Positions 9,947 to 19,250 are shown, counted from the stretch's first letter. The stretch: 64,000 nt of DNA from Pseudoalteromonas sp. OOF1S-7 (GCF_022347765.1 NZ_JAKRFZ010000009.1:124001-188000), one strand, 5' to 3'. Notes: generated by a model not told the origin, from the letters alone. Numbers and translations are program-made.

Positions 9947-10702
9947 ATGGTGTCGGCTCGGATCAGACAAGAATGGTTACTGTCGCTGTGTGGCTGGACG
10001 CTGGTGATTGGCTTTTTGACCTTTATCGACTTGCTGCACGACTGGTCGGTGCCCGAAGACAAGCGACTCAATAACCCGCTGTGGTGGGCTGTGCAGGAGT
10101 GGGGATTATGGTATCTGATATCTCCTGTGATATTTCGCGCTCTGGCCCGGCTTGAACCAGCGCCACGGGTAGATACCACCGCCTTTTTGAAAATCATGAC
10201 AGCGGCCTACTTCATAGCTATGCTGTTTCAGGCATTGTTCGACTTGATAGCACTGGACGACCCCATTGCCTATACACTTTACTACTTTGCGCCCTCCCAC
10301 CTGCTGGTGCTGTTTGTCATCACCATTTTATGGCACACCCAACTGCGCACCATTGCCGATCCCCGGCAGCATCAGCAGGCGCTGTGGGTTGATCAGGGCA
10401 GGGATAAGGTCCTGGTGGCTTTTGACGATATCACCCACATTAGTGCGGCCAGCAACTATATGGAGATCCACACGCTCACGCAGCAATATCTGAAACGCGG
10501 CACTCTGAAAGAGTTAATGGCGAAACTGCCCGCACAGTTTGTCCGCACACATCGCTCCCACGTCGTTAACCTGTCTGCCATAGAGCGGATCCAGAACAAG
10601 CCTTCTGGCAGTGCCATGATTCAGCTACGCAGTGGCACTCAGGTGGCCCTCAGTAAAGGCTATAAGCAGGCAGTAAAAGCCCGCTTTACTCAAAATGCCT
10701 AA
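9947..10702 (+). CDS. Membrane-bound LytTR-domain transcriptional regulator
   Basis: 251 residues. The N-terminal half has about four hydrophobic segments (for example LLSLCGWTLVIGFLTFIDLL and the YFAPSHLLVLFVITIL region). The C-terminal half, from about residue 145, is a LytTR DNA-binding domain: DKVLVAFDDITHISAASNY, then FVRTHRSHVVNLSAIERI. It therefore looks like a regulator tethered to the inner membrane that senses its signal through the membrane part, with no histidine kinase beside it. The next gene on the same strand encodes an outer-membrane receptor-like barrel 147 bases away and is a candidate target. The ligand is unknown. Confidence 0.85.
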   Translation: MVSARIRQEWLLSLCGWTLVIGFLTFIDLLHDWSVPEDKRLNNPLWWAVQEWGLWYLISPVIFRALARLEPAPRVDTTAFLKIMTAAYFIAMLFQALFDLIALDDPIAYTLYYFAPSHLLVLFVITILWHTQLRTIADPRQHQQALWVDQGRDKVLVAFDDITHISAASNYMEIHTLTQQYLKRGTLKELMAKLPAQFVRTHRSHVVNLSAIERIQNKPSGSAMIQLRSGTQVALSKGYKQAVKARFTQNA

Positions 10703-10849
10703 AAAGCAAACACACCATTCGTCCCACACCCACCGGGATTAATACACCGACCTCGTCCATTCATCCCAGCTAGCTCTGACTGGCCCCTAAGCTTTTGTTT
10801 CCTTTGGTTTGAATCTCTTAATATAGCGCCAACTTTCAAGGAGTGTTGT

Positions 10850-12817
10850 ATGAACCTATTTAAACCTGCTCTGCTCTCTTCGATGCTGTTGTGTACCCTG
10901 TTGACGCCTGTGTATGGTCAGCAGCAAGCCGACAAGGTGTTTGATCAAACTGCGCTGGCCAAGTTTAATGCCCAGCATGCTCTGGATCTGCTCAACCAGT
11001 TGCCAACCTTTGTGCTGAGTGAAGGCAACAACGAACGCGGTCTCAGTGGAGCCAGCAGCAATGTATTGATCGACGGCGCAGTGCCCTTATCCAAATCCGA
11101 TTCCATCGAAACCCTGCTGCGTCAGCTGCCAATGAATCAGATAGCAGGCCTGGAGTTATATACCGGCCAGCACCCGTTCAGCCAGCTCAGTGAATACACC
11201 CAGGTCGTGAACATCATTAAAAAAGATCAGGGGGCCACCATTGACTGGCGGGCCACTGTGCAGTCTCAGCACAGTGATCATGCATTGAGCGAGGCGATAT
11301 TGAGCATGCAAACCCGCCGCGCTCTGTGGCACCACACGGTGAGTGCAAAATGGGTCAATAACCATGCCTACTCGTCTGGTGATCTGGCACTGTTTTCGGC
11401 TTTGCAGCAGCAACAGGCATCCGAGATACAGCGGGAGCATTTTGCGGAGCGCGAGCAAGGCGTGCAGCTGGCTCTGGTAAGCCGAGCACCACTGAGCAAT
11501 GGCAGCCTGCAACTCAGTGCATCCGCTCAGCAAACCGACTGGCTCACCCGCTATCGCTGGACACCGGCTGCGCCAGCCCCCGTGAATGGCACAACAGATA
11601 ACGAACAGGTGAACGAATATGAGCTGGGCTTTGACTGGCTCAGAGACATGCCTGAAGACTGGCAGTGGCAACTCACAGGCCTTGCCAGACGTGAGCAATC
11701 AGACTTGTCTATACAAGAATGGTTTAACCAGCAACCGGCATTCACGACCTTTGCCCAGCGCGAACGAGCCCGCGAACAGGTGCTCAGGCTGGCCTACAGC
11801 AATCCTGCGCACCTGCTGCAGCCCAGCCTCGGCATAGAAGGCAGTTACAACTCGGTCACTGCCGACACGCGGGACGATGGCAACACGTTATCCAGCAAGG
11901 TTACAGAAACGCGTTATGAGCCTTTTCTGGCTGCCAGCTGGCACATAACGCCGCAGTGGCAGTTCTCGGGCAAACTCGCGCTGGAGCAGGCAACCCTGAC
12001 ATCCGGCAACAATGGTGAACCGCCCTTAAAACATCGCCTGCTTAAGCCCCAGCTCAAGCTGGGTTACGACTTCAGTGAGGCCTCGCAACTGACTTTCAGT
12101 GCCCAGCACCAGGCTGAACAGCTCGACTTTGCCCTGTTTCAGACCTCCCAGAGCAGTGGCTTTGAGCGAACGCAAAATGGCAGCGAACAGCTCAAGCCCA
12201 TGCAGTACACTGAGCTGATGCTCACCTGGCAATATGCCCGGGCCGATCTGTTTGAATTTACGCTGAGCCCGCTTTATCAGTGGCAACAGGAGGTCCACGA
12301 ATATCAGGTACAATCCAATGGCAATGGTGCCATCACCAACGCCGGACGGGCCCACTACTTTGGTCTGGACAGCGAGTGGAGCATTAACACCGAGCACCTG
12401 CTCAGCGCCAGTCGCATTGAGCTCAGCTACACCTGGCGGGACGCGCGATATAAAGATCCGCTCAGCGGTGTACGTCCCATTACAGATCTGACGCCACACG
12501 AATTCATTATCGGGTTTCGCCGTGATCAGGCCACCTTATCCTGGGGGGTTGAGGCCTTTTTACCTACCCGCCTGCGGGAGTACTACCACGATGAGGTGTT
12601 GACCGAGCGCTCTGGCGCAGAGCTCAGTGCATTTATCCAGACTCAGATTGGCGATGGATTGTCACTCAGAGCCGAAATGAACACGCTCAATAAAGCACAA
12701 TACCGCTATACCAGAGTGCTGTACGACCCTGATCGCAGCCACGCCCCGGCGCACAGAGAAGTGCTGGAGGAATCAATACAGCCTCAACTGAGCCTGACAC
12801 TCAGTGGCCAGCTTTAA
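10850..12817 (+). CDS. TonB-dependent receptor-like outer-membrane protein
   Basis: 655 residues with a Sec signal peptide (MNLFKPALLSSMLLCTLL, cut near VYGQ). A plug-like domain follows (about 30-130: ALDLLNQLPTFVLSEG, then SSNVLIDGAVPLSKSDS and the NQIAGLELYTG word). The rest alternates in the manner of an outer-membrane beta barrel, with many aromatic strand ends. The final residues, SLTLSGQL, lack the usual terminal aromatic. No clear TonB box is seen near the mature N-terminus, so energised transport is uncertain. It has its own ribosome site (AAGGAG) and probably its own promoter. The substrate is unknown. Confidence 0.8.
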   Translation: MNLFKPALLSSMLLCTLLTPVYGQQQADKVFDQTALAKFNAQHALDLLNQLPTFVLSEGNNERGLSGASSNVLIDGAVPLSKSDSIETLLRQLPMNQIAGLELYTGQHPFSQLSEYTQVVNIIKKDQGATIDWRATVQSQHSDHALSEAILSMQTRRALWHHTVSAKWVNNHAYSSGDLALFSALQQQQASEIQREHFAEREQGVQLALVSRAPLSNGSLQLSASAQQTDWLTRYRWTPAAPAPVNGTTDNEQVNEYELGFDWLRDMPEDWQWQLTGLARREQSDLSIQEWFNQQPAFTTFAQRERAREQVLRLAYSNPAHLLQPSLGIEGSYNSVTADTRDDGNTLSSKVTETRYEPFLAASWHITPQWQFSGKLALEQATLTSGNNGEPPLKHRLLKPQLKLGYDFSEASQLTFSAQHQAEQLDFALFQTSQSSGFERTQNGSEQLKPMQYTELMLTWQYARADLFEFTLSPLYQWQQEVHEYQVQSNGNGAITNAGRAHYFGLDSEWSINTEHLLSASRIELSYTWRDARYKDPLSGVRPITDLTPHEFIIGFRRDQATLSWGVEAFLPTRLREYYHDEVLTERSGAELSAFIQTQIGDGLSLRAEMNTLNKAQYRYTRVLYDPDRSHAPAHREVLEESIQPQLSLTLSGQL

Positions 12818-12901
12818 ATTTGCGCCAAAACTATCCGTTGCGGAAAAATTCAGCGATAATGCGTTTTTGCTTATCGCTGAACACAAGGAAGGCGCTCTAA
12901 T

Positions 12902-13801
12902 ATGACAAGACTCATCTGTTTTTTAATAGCGGTGATGGTATCTGGTATTGCCCATGCCGGCGTTACCCCCTGGATCCCATTCGAACTGGAAAATGGCCAT
13001 ATTAAAGTGCCGGTCACTGTGGCAGGTGTAGACAGCATGGCGATCCTCGATACGGGCGCGCAGAGTAACGCCATCAATCAGAACTTTATTAACCGGCACA
13101 AACTCGACCTCGCACATCGTGGCAACATTAAAGTGCAGGGTGTGCACGATACAGAGCGCAGAAAGCTGTATAGCAATGTTGATGTCGACTTGTTTGGTAT
13201 CAAAACCAAACTGAATCAATTAGCTGGGATCAATATGGGCAGCTCGCAGAACAGTCTGCTAATTGGCGCTGGCTTTTTTAGTCAATTTGTTGTTCAGATT
13301 GACTACCCAAATAATCGTATACGCATGGTGACCCGTGACGTGATCAACGTGGCGGAGCACGAAAACATTAAGACCCAAACACATAAAGGATCAGGGCTGC
13401 CCATTGTGCAGGCCGAGATGGCAGGCAAAAAAGTCTGGTTATTGCTCGATACCGGCAGCAACAGTGGCGTGCTAATTGGCCGCCGCCTGGCTGAAGGACT
13501 GGATTTAATTCACCCGGATGACGAACAGATTACATCGCGAGGGGTCAATGCACTGAGCGAGATGCGCGCCACCCGGTTAGCAGAGTTTACCTTCGGCCCG
13601 TTTGTGTTGTCGAATGTACGACTCGCTTACCCTGAAAAAGGCCATAAATTCTCTCAGCTTAAGCAATATGCCCATACATCCAGTATGATTAAAGGCAGGA
13701 AAGTCAGAGGGATAGTAGGCTATGACGTGCTTAAACATTTTCTGGTAACCCTGGATTATGCGCGCGGTCATATGCACATCAGCGTACCAGAAAAACACTG
13801 A
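12902..13801 (+). CDS. Secreted retropepsin-like aspartic protease, two-lobed
   Basis: 299 residues with a signal peptide (MTRLICFLIAVMVSGIAHAG). Two retropepsin-type active-site motifs are present in one chain: DTGA at 50-53 and DTGS at 183-186, each preceded by hydrophobic residues (AILDTGA, WLLLDTGS) and followed by a glycine-rich strand (LLIGAGF; RGIVGYDVL). Eukaryotic pepsins are also two-lobed, whereas most bacterial retropepsin-like proteins have one lobe or act as dimers. It is probably periplasmic. No partner gene is evident; it follows the receptor-like gene by 84 bases with its own ribosome site. Confidence 0.82.
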   Translation: MTRLICFLIAVMVSGIAHAGVTPWIPFELENGHIKVPVTVAGVDSMAILDTGAQSNAINQNFINRHKLDLAHRGNIKVQGVHDTERRKLYSNVDVDLFGIKTKLNQLAGINMGSSQNSLLIGAGFFSQFVVQIDYPNNRIRMVTRDVINVAEHENIKTQTHKGSGLPIVQAEMAGKKVWLLLDTGSNSGVLIGRRLAEGLDLIHPDDEQITSRGVNALSEMRATRLAEFTFGPFVLSNVRLAYPEKGHKFSQLKQYAHTSSMIKGRKVRGIVGYDVLKHFLVTLDYARGHMHISVPEKH

Positions 13802-13874
13802 GCCGAATTTTCCTTCCGAACCGGGCCTGCTCGTCTATACTTAACGTCACAGTAAGTCAACACGAGGAGGTCCC

Positions 13875-14348
13875 ATGACTCATCGTATCAGTGCCTACTT
13901 AGACACACACCTCATTCCTTATCGCGTTATCGAACACGTGGAGAGTCAGTCATCCTTTGGGTCGGCTTATCTCAGCCAGATCCCGTTACCACAACTGGCA
14001 AAAGCGGTGATGCTGGAAGATCACGAAAGTAAACGCCTGATGGCGGTCTTGCCTGCCAATTATAAGATCAGCCTCAGCAGCCTGAACGACGCCCTCAAAA
14101 GACGGTTTCACCTGATGAAAGAGCGCCAGGTGTATCGCCTGTTTGCAGACTGCAGCCCCGGTGCCGTGCCACCGATAGCCGAAGCCTATCACCTGGATAT
14201 TGTCTATGACGATCTGCTGCTCATTCAGCCTCATGTGTATATAGAGTCAGGCGATCACAGGCACCTGCTACAGCTGGCCCAGGCTGATTTTCGCCAGCTG
14301 ATGGAAGATGCCAAACATTTGCGCTTCAGCCACGAGACTTTTCATTAG
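13875..14348 (+). CDS. YbaK/EbsC-family aminoacyl-tRNA deacylase-like protein
   Basis: 157 residues spanning a single YbaK-type domain: an AxxL start (ISAYLDTHLIPYRVIEH), the lysine-bearing AKAVMLEDHESKRLMAVLPANYKISL segment, and a later SPGAVPPIAEAYHLDIVYD region equivalent to the G-x-x-P/PxG part of the family. YbaK-family proteins remove mischarged amino acids from tRNA. The catalytic lysine appears to be in AKAVML. A good ribosome site (GAGGAGG) precedes the start. It may be a free-standing trans editor, but substrate specificity cannot be read here. Confidence 0.8.
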   Translation: MTHRISAYLDTHLIPYRVIEHVESQSSFGSAYLSQIPLPQLAKAVMLEDHESKRLMAVLPANYKISLSSLNDALKRRFHLMKERQVYRLFADCSPGAVPPIAEAYHLDIVYDDLLLIQPHVYIESGDHRHLLQLAQADFRQLMEDAKHLRFSHETFH

Positions 14349-14415
14349 CGGGTACCCGGCAAGTGCGTCTGGCGTGCGCCACTAGCGTGCGCCACATCAC
14401 CCGGACAAGGCGCGG

Positions 14416-14721
14416 CTAAAGCGTGCTTTTATTTAGCGGCATAACAAAGCGACAATGACCATCGCTGACATTGCCTATCATTTCGTCGTACGCCGTTTCC
14501 ATATCAAAAGTAGCCTGAGTGGCACCCAGTTCGCTTAGCACCAGCTCGGCTTCGCGCAGAGAATTATAAGTCAGTGTTTTTCCCTGCCGATCGGTCAGCA
14601 GATGATAATTGCCCAGCGCATCCAGCCCGCCGGCGAGATAATGGTTGGAATCAGCGTAACTGAGGATCACCGCATCCATATGATTCTGATCCAGTTCACT
14701 TTTTAGTTCGGAACGTAACAT
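14416..14721 (-). CDS. DUF6482-like small protein
   Basis: 101 residues from the ATG at 14721, which follows a GGGGG ribosome site; the longer frame from 14790 lacks one. The sequence (DAVILSYADSNHYLAGGLD, then LTDRQGKTLTYNSLREAELVL and AYDEMIGNV) matches my memory of the DUF6482 family found in marine gammaproteobacteria. No function is known. It is cytosolic, with no signal peptide or membrane segment, and convergent with the YbaK-like gene. Confidence 0.65.
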   Translation of the reverse strand: MLRSELKSELDQNHMDAVILSYADSNHYLAGGLDALGNYHLLTDRQGKTLTYNSLREAELVLSELGATQATFDMETAYDEMIGNVSDGHCRFVMPLNKSTL

Positions 14722-14895
14722 AACTACCCCCTGACGGTGCAAACAATTCAGGCCTGAAGGGATCGACCCTCTGACTTGAGTGTAGCTCAATTTACGTACA
14801 GTTCAGTCAGAACGATCAGCTCCTTCTAACAAGAGTGGCAAAAATCCCCAACTTATATACAATCAGAACAAACAATAATAACGCCAAATAACCAC

Positions 14896-16164
14896 ATGCC
14901 AGTCAGAATCCTTGTCCTGCTGATGACCCTGATGTTACTCAACGGGTGTCAGTCTACCCGCCCAGATACCCGCTCAGATGACCACCTGGCGACCAATCAC
15001 AGTACATCGGCCGCAGCAGTCGTACCGGACAGACCTTTACCCGCACTGCCAACCCCGCACACCAGCGATGACGTCTGGCAGCGTATTCGCATGCAGCTGA
15101 GCTTTGCCACGTCCACTCATCCCAGAGTACTGGCGCGGGTTAACTGGTATCTGCAACACCCGAATTATATGCACACCATCAGCGAGCGGGCCCAACCCTA
15201 CCTGTATTATCTGGTGACTGAGGTGGAGCGCCGGGGTCTGCCCATTGAGCTGGCATTGATGCCGCTGATAGAGAGCGATTTTAACGCTCAGGCCTACTCA
15301 GCAAAGCATGCATCTGGGCTGTGGCAGTTAACCCCGTTAATCGCAAAGCATTATGGTGTCACAATCAACCCCTGGTTTGACGGACGACAGGATCTGATCC
15401 AGTCCACTCAGGCAGCACTGGATTTTTTGGTCTATTTACACAAGCGTTTTGACGGTGACTGGTACCATGCCATTGCTGCTTATAATACCGGTGAAGGCCG
15501 GGTTGCCACTGCCATCGCCCGAAACCACAAAGCAGGTAAGCCGACTGACTTTTTTGCGCTCACATTGCCGAAACAAACCCGGCATTATGTACCCAAGCTG
15601 CTAGCCGCCGCCGCCCTGCTGAAACAGCAGCGCATGCACTTTCCGGCCATTGACAATCAGCCGGCTTTTACGCAGCTGGCACTGGGTAAGGCGGTGATCC
15701 TGCCCGACCAACATAACTGGGCAGAGCTGGAAGTCCTCAACCCGGGCTTTCGCCGCTTCCCCGTGCTGCTCAACGGCCCCGGTCATGTGCTGGTGCCAAC
15801 TACCCGGGCGCAGGAATGGCAACTGGCAGCCATGAAATTTCAGGCACTGCCGGATACACGCTGGCAGCAGGTGGTTGTGCGCCGTGGCGACAGCCTGAGC
15901 CGGATCGCAAAACAACATGGCGTCACGGTCGGTGAGCTGCGTCAGTTCAATCAGCTGAGCAGCGATATGATCCGGATTGGCCAGACTTTGTTGCTGCCAT
16001 CACGCTCAGAAACCCTGGATTACGTCGTGAAACGTGGCGACAGTTTGTGGCGTATTGCCAGACAGTTTGGCGTCTCGGTCAAAGACCTGAAACGCTGGAA
16101 CCAGCGCAACTCGAATCGTCTGCGACTGGGAGAAACCCTGGCCATTCACCTCTCGGCCCCGTAA
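14896..16164 (+). CDS. mltD: Membrane-bound lytic murein transglycosylase D (MltD-like)
   Basis: 422 residues. It has a lipoprotein signal with lipobox LLNGC (Cys18). The SLT domain carries the catalytic glutamate in MPLIESDFNAQAYS (about residue 128), followed by ASGLWQLTPLIAKHYG and AAYNTGEGRV. Two LysM peptidoglycan-binding repeats close the protein (about 315-362 and 373-418, each with RGDSL and IARQ/IAKQ). This order is that of MltD, which cleaves peptidoglycan to 1,6-anhydro ends from the outer-membrane inner leaflet. It is followed by three genes on the same strand with gaps of 25 and 5 bases and one overlap. Confidence 0.92.
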   Translation: MPVRILVLLMTLMLLNGCQSTRPDTRSDDHLATNHSTSAAAVVPDRPLPALPTPHTSDDVWQRIRMQLSFATSTHPRVLARVNWYLQHPNYMHTISERAQPYLYYLVTEVERRGLPIELALMPLIESDFNAQAYSAKHASGLWQLTPLIAKHYGVTINPWFDGRQDLIQSTQAALDFLVYLHKRFDGDWYHAIAAYNTGEGRVATAIARNHKAGKPTDFFALTLPKQTRHYVPKLLAAAALLKQQRMHFPAIDNQPAFTQLALGKAVILPDQHNWAELEVLNPGFRRFPVLLNGPGHVLVPTTRAQEWQLAAMKFQALPDTRWQQVVVRRGDSLSRIAKQHGVTVGELRQFNQLSSDMIRIGQTLLLPSRSETLDYVVKRGDSLWRIARQFGVSVKDLKRWNQRNSNRLRLGETLAIHLSAP

Positions 16165-16189
16165 ACCGCATTTCGACAGGACTCGCAGT

Positions 16190-16975
16190 ATGACACAACA
16201 GGAAATCGTCTCTCCCACCGTGGATGACAGCCCGGACATTACGCCTCCGGGCGACACCCCCAATGCACCTCATCATGCCAAGCCAAAACGGTTTTTCCGC
16301 GGCAAACAATTGCGGCTGTCACGCTCCAAAATGAACACCGTGCTGGCTTTGTGCGCTATGCTGATCTCGGCCGCGTCTTTCTATGCCACCTATATGCAGG
16401 CCAAAGCCGCGCAGGAGCAAGTGGCCGCAGCAGAACGTCAGCTGGAAGCCGAAACCTGGCCCTGGCTGCAATTTAGCTACAGTAACTTTGACCTTGAAGC
16501 AGAAAGACCCAGGATCACCATTGGCATTCTGAACTCGGGCACCGGCCCCGCCCTGATTGAATGGGTGCAATACCACTATCGCGGCCAGGCCTATGACTCG
16601 CTCACAGCCCTGTTCGATGCCTGCTGTAACATCAGCGCATATCGTGAAGCCCTTGATACTGCGCAGCAGGACGACAACGAGGTCAACGTGCTGGCCAAGT
16701 TTGGCTGGTATATTACCAGCCGGGCCGAACATTCATTGCTCGCCGACGGCGCCACGTTGCCCCTTTTCACCATGCAAAAAAGCAATTTTAACAATCGTTT
16801 ATGGGATAAAATTGATGATATATCGGAGCAGGTAGAGGTCTTTACCTGTTACTGCTCGTTGCTCAAACAGTGCTATATTTCTACTGTCGACTCACATGTG
16901 TCGCCTGTCGCTGATTGCACCGAGGGCAAACAAATGCTGGCACAGCAAGATGACACGGCCACAGTGGAGCATTAA
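16190..16975 (+). CDS. Unrecognised single-pass membrane protein
   Basis: 261 residues. A basic N-terminal cytoplasmic tail (KPKRFFRGKQLRLSRSK) is followed by one membrane segment (MNTVLALCAMLISAASFYAT, about 45-65), a short coiled-coil stretch (AKAAQEQVAAAERQLEAE) and a beta-rich domain with several cysteines (DACCNIS, CYCSLLKQCY). The coil followed by a WPWLQ word is common to a group of uncharacterised proteins with a similar plan. I do not recognise a function. It lies 25 bases after mltD and 5 bases before the lysozyme-like gene, suggesting an envelope role by association only. Confidence 0.7.
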   Translation: MTQQEIVSPTVDDSPDITPPGDTPNAPHHAKPKRFFRGKQLRLSRSKMNTVLALCAMLISAASFYATYMQAKAAQEQVAAAERQLEAETWPWLQFSYSNFDLEAERPRITIGILNSGTGPALIEWVQYHYRGQAYDSLTALFDACCNISAYREALDTAQQDDNEVNVLAKFGWYITSRAEHSLLADGATLPLFTMQKSNFNNRLWDKIDDISEQVEVFTCYCSLLKQCYISTVDSHVSPVADCTEGKQMLAQQDDTATVEH

Positions 16976-16980
16976 CCGGT

Positions 16981-17634
16981 TTGCTGAAGCGTCTATTATC
17001 TAAACATCGTACATCGTCACCCGCCGTTCGTCATATCTGTCACTTTGAAGGTGTGATCGATCACTTATATCTGGATACCCGGGGCAACCCTACCATAGGC
17101 GTGGGCTTTCATGTTGCCAGTCAGGATGCCTTTACCCGCCTGAGTCTGCGCAACAAGCACACCAACAGGCCTGCCAGCCGGGCGCAAAAGCGACAGGAGT
17201 ACTCTGCGTTTACGCGGCTGCCGGCAGGAAAAACGGCCCGCTGGTATGCCCAGCACTGCACCCTACACCTGCCGCACAGCGAAAGCATGCGCCTGCTTGA
17301 ACTGCAGATCGGCACATTTGAGCTGGAGCTGACCCGCCTGATCAGCCCCGAGAATGGCTACACCCGGGCCTATCAACAGCTGCCAGACAGTGTTCGGCTG
17401 GCCATGTTAGATCTGGCATACAACCTGGGCACGACTAACCTCAGTAGCCGCTGGCCCAGGCTCTTAACCGCCCTGAAACGGGAAGACTGGCAACAGGCTG
17501 CCCATGAGTGCGCACGTAAACATGTCAGCAAAGCTCGCAACCAGGCAACCCGACAGTTATTCATGCAGGCAGCTAATCGCGATAGTATGCTCATCCGGCT
17601 GCTACGCAGACTGTGGCGCAAACTGTGTCGCTAG
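16981..17634 (+). CDS. GH24-like lysozyme (phage-type muramidase fold)
   Basis: 217 residues starting at a TTG just after the previous stop, with GGAG about 13 bases upstream. The segment HICHFEGVIDHLYLDTRGNP followed by TIGVGFHV matches the catalytic region of T4/lambda-type lysozymes: Glu in HFEG, then the D/T pair, then TIGxG. The later MLDLAYNLG segment is also typical of GH24. No signal peptide is visible. It is not surrounded by phage genes and sits in a mltD-led operon, so it is probably a chromosomal muramidase-like gene. Activity is likely but untested. Confidence 0.78.
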   Translation: MLKRLLSKHRTSSPAVRHICHFEGVIDHLYLDTRGNPTIGVGFHVASQDAFTRLSLRNKHTNRPASRAQKRQEYSAFTRLPAGKTARWYAQHCTLHLPHSESMRLLELQIGTFELELTRLISPENGYTRAYQQLPDSVRLAMLDLAYNLGTTNLSSRWPRLLTALKREDWQQAAHECARKHVSKARNQATRQLFMQAANRDSMLIRLLRRLWRKLCR

Positions 17635-18737
17635 TCACACTGGCCGATCTGTTTTTTCGCTTCAGTGCCATGGGGTTACTCGTTGCCCTGGTGCTGTTTA
17701 ACTGGCCCCGTTTCACCTCGGTTGAACGCCTCCTCAGTAGTGCGCTGGCCATCTCTCTGGGCCTGTTTTTGTTGCTCACTCAGCCGCTGCCCGAATGGCG
17801 ATTTAACCCGCTGCGAAATCTGTTTTTGGCAGGGACAGAGTTGCTGCCGCTCACGCTCTGCGCCTCTGCCTGGTATCTGCTCAACCAGCGGGTGCCGCGC
17901 TGGCTGAACAGGCATTGGGGACGCTGGCTTCTTGGCGGGTGCGTACTGGCCAGTAGCAGCGTGTTTTTGCTCTACGGGAGCAATACACACTGGCATTCCG
18001 TTATGCACGTAATTTGCGCTCTGGCGATGGGCGCCACTTTATTCTACTGCCTGGCCAATTTTAACGATGATCTGGTCAATCGCCGCCGTCAGCTAAGGTT
18101 GCTGCTGGCCGCCTTTGCGCTGTTACATTGCCTGTTGCTGATCGGGTTTGAGCTCAGTGCCAGTCTGATCCGGCGCGACCCGGCCTTCTTGCTGGCCAAT
18201 GCGGGCTTTATTTTTATCTTGTTGTTATTCATCACTTATCTGTCCAGCTCCAACGACAGGTATGCCACTGACACCACTCAGACAGCGTCACCGGCCGTCC
18301 CTGCAAAGTGGCAAAGCACTTATCAGGCATTGCAAACTTTGCTTGAGCAAGGCATTTACCGTGAGCCGGAACTGACCATAGGTACCCTGGCCGAGCGCCT
18401 CACAATTCCACCTCATCAGCTGCGCATGCTGATCAATCAGCAACTGGGATTCACTAACTTCTCGCAGTTCGTCAATCAGCATCGGCTGACTTATGCCGCC
18501 GAGCAGCTGCGGGATGTAGCGCAGGCACGAACGGCGATTCTGAGCATCGCCTATGAGGCGGGCTTTAACTCGATTGGTCCGTTTAACCGCGCCTTTAAGC
18601 AGGTCTATCACCTCACGCCAGGCGAATACCGCAGACAAGCACTTAATCACCGGCCGGTAGGTGAAAGGACTGAAGTGGCCGGTAAATCAGTCCCTGTGCT
18701 GCACAGCGATACGAATGATAGAGATGAAAAGCTTTGA
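17613..18737 (+). CDS. AraC-family regulator with N-terminal membrane domain
   Basis: 374 residues from a GTG at 17613, overlapping the lysozyme end by 22 bases; an alternative ATG at 17669 would remove 18-19 residues. About seven hydrophobic segments fill residues 15-215. A C-terminal AraC domain follows (about 255-345): IGTLAERLTIPPHQLRMLIN, then ILSIAYEAGFNSIGPFNRAFKQVYHLTPGEYR. This plan, a seven-helix membrane sensor fused to an AraC DNA-binding unit, is also seen in the gene at 23348-24394. The signal and targets are unknown. Its 3' end overlaps convergently with thpR by 95 bases. Confidence 0.83.
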   Translation: MAQTVSLVTLADLFFRFSAMGLLVALVLFNWPRFTSVERLLSSALAISLGLFLLLTQPLPEWRFNPLRNLFLAGTELLPLTLCASAWYLLNQRVPRWLNRHWGRWLLGGCVLASSSVFLLYGSNTHWHSVMHVICALAMGATLFYCLANFNDDLVNRRRQLRLLLAAFALLHCLLLIGFELSASLIRRDPAFLLANAGFIFILLLFITYLSSSNDRYATDTTQTASPAVPAKWQSTYQALQTLLEQGIYREPELTIGTLAERLTIPPHQLRMLINQQLGFTNFSQFVNQHRLTYAAEQLRDVAQARTAILSIAYEAGFNSIGPFNRAFKQVYHLTPGEYRRQALNHRPVGERTEVAGKSVPVLHSDTNDRDEKL

Positions 18738-19173
18738 CCTGAAGGGTAAACGGCGCCACCGGCGCATGCACTTCGGGCTCACCTTTATGACCGCGAAACA
18801 GCGTAATGTGAGGAGCAAAGGGCTGCCTATCACAGTGCAAACCCAGCTTAGCCCCCAGCGCACGTAACGGCTCAGCCAGCCCGCGCAACGCCAACGGTAC
18901 CGGTTCGGGACGTAAATAAAAAATTCCATTGCCCGCCCAGTAGCCTGTGTGGGCAAAGTTCAGCGAAAAGGCTGGCACCTGCAACTGACGGGCAAATGTC
19001 ACCAGCTCGGCCTCCTGTGGTGCCTCAACCTGACCAAGAAAAGCCAGGGTCAGGTGCCAGTTTTGCCGCCTGGTCGGGGCTTTGCGGGCGCGGATCTGAG
19101 CCTGTAACCAGGCATCAATATGTGCCTGGCTGTGCTCATCCAGCCCAATGCCAAAAAATAAGCGCTTTGCCAT
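18643..19173 (-). CDS. thpR: RNA 2',3'-cyclic phosphodiesterase
   Basis: 176 residues with the two HxTx motifs of the 2H phosphoesterase superfamily: HLTL at 40-43 (HLTLAFLG) and HITL at 122-125 (HITLFRG). The N-terminus MAKRLFFGIGLDE is typical of ThpR/LigT, which opens 2',3'-cyclic phosphates on RNA ends. It overlaps the 3' end of the preceding AraC gene by 95 bases on the opposite strand, an unusually long convergent overlap. Confidence 0.9.
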   Translation of the reverse strand: MAKRLFFGIGLDEHSQAHIDAWLQAQIRARKAPTRRQNWHLTLAFLGQVEAPQEAELVTFARQLQVPAFSLNFAHTGYWAGNGIFYLRPEPVPLALRGLAEPLRALGAKLGLHCDRQPFAPHITLFRGHKGEPEVHAPVAPFTLQVKAFHLYHSYRCAAQGLIYRPLQSFHLPAGD

Positions 19174-19250
19174 ACCTTACCCCCGACCTGTTTTCCCTGA
19201 GTATATCGCTCAATACGGGTTTTTGCCTGACACTGGGGTCAGCTTAGCGT

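Noticed and set aside
11156..11698. 180-codon minus-strand ORF inside the receptor-like gene.
   Set aside because: Antisense shadow with no recognisable domain; the plus-strand gene has a signal peptide and barrel pattern.
16981..17634. Prophage remnant, because of the phage-type lysozyme.
   Set aside because: No holin, tail, integrase or other phage gene nearby; the gene fits an operon with mltD.
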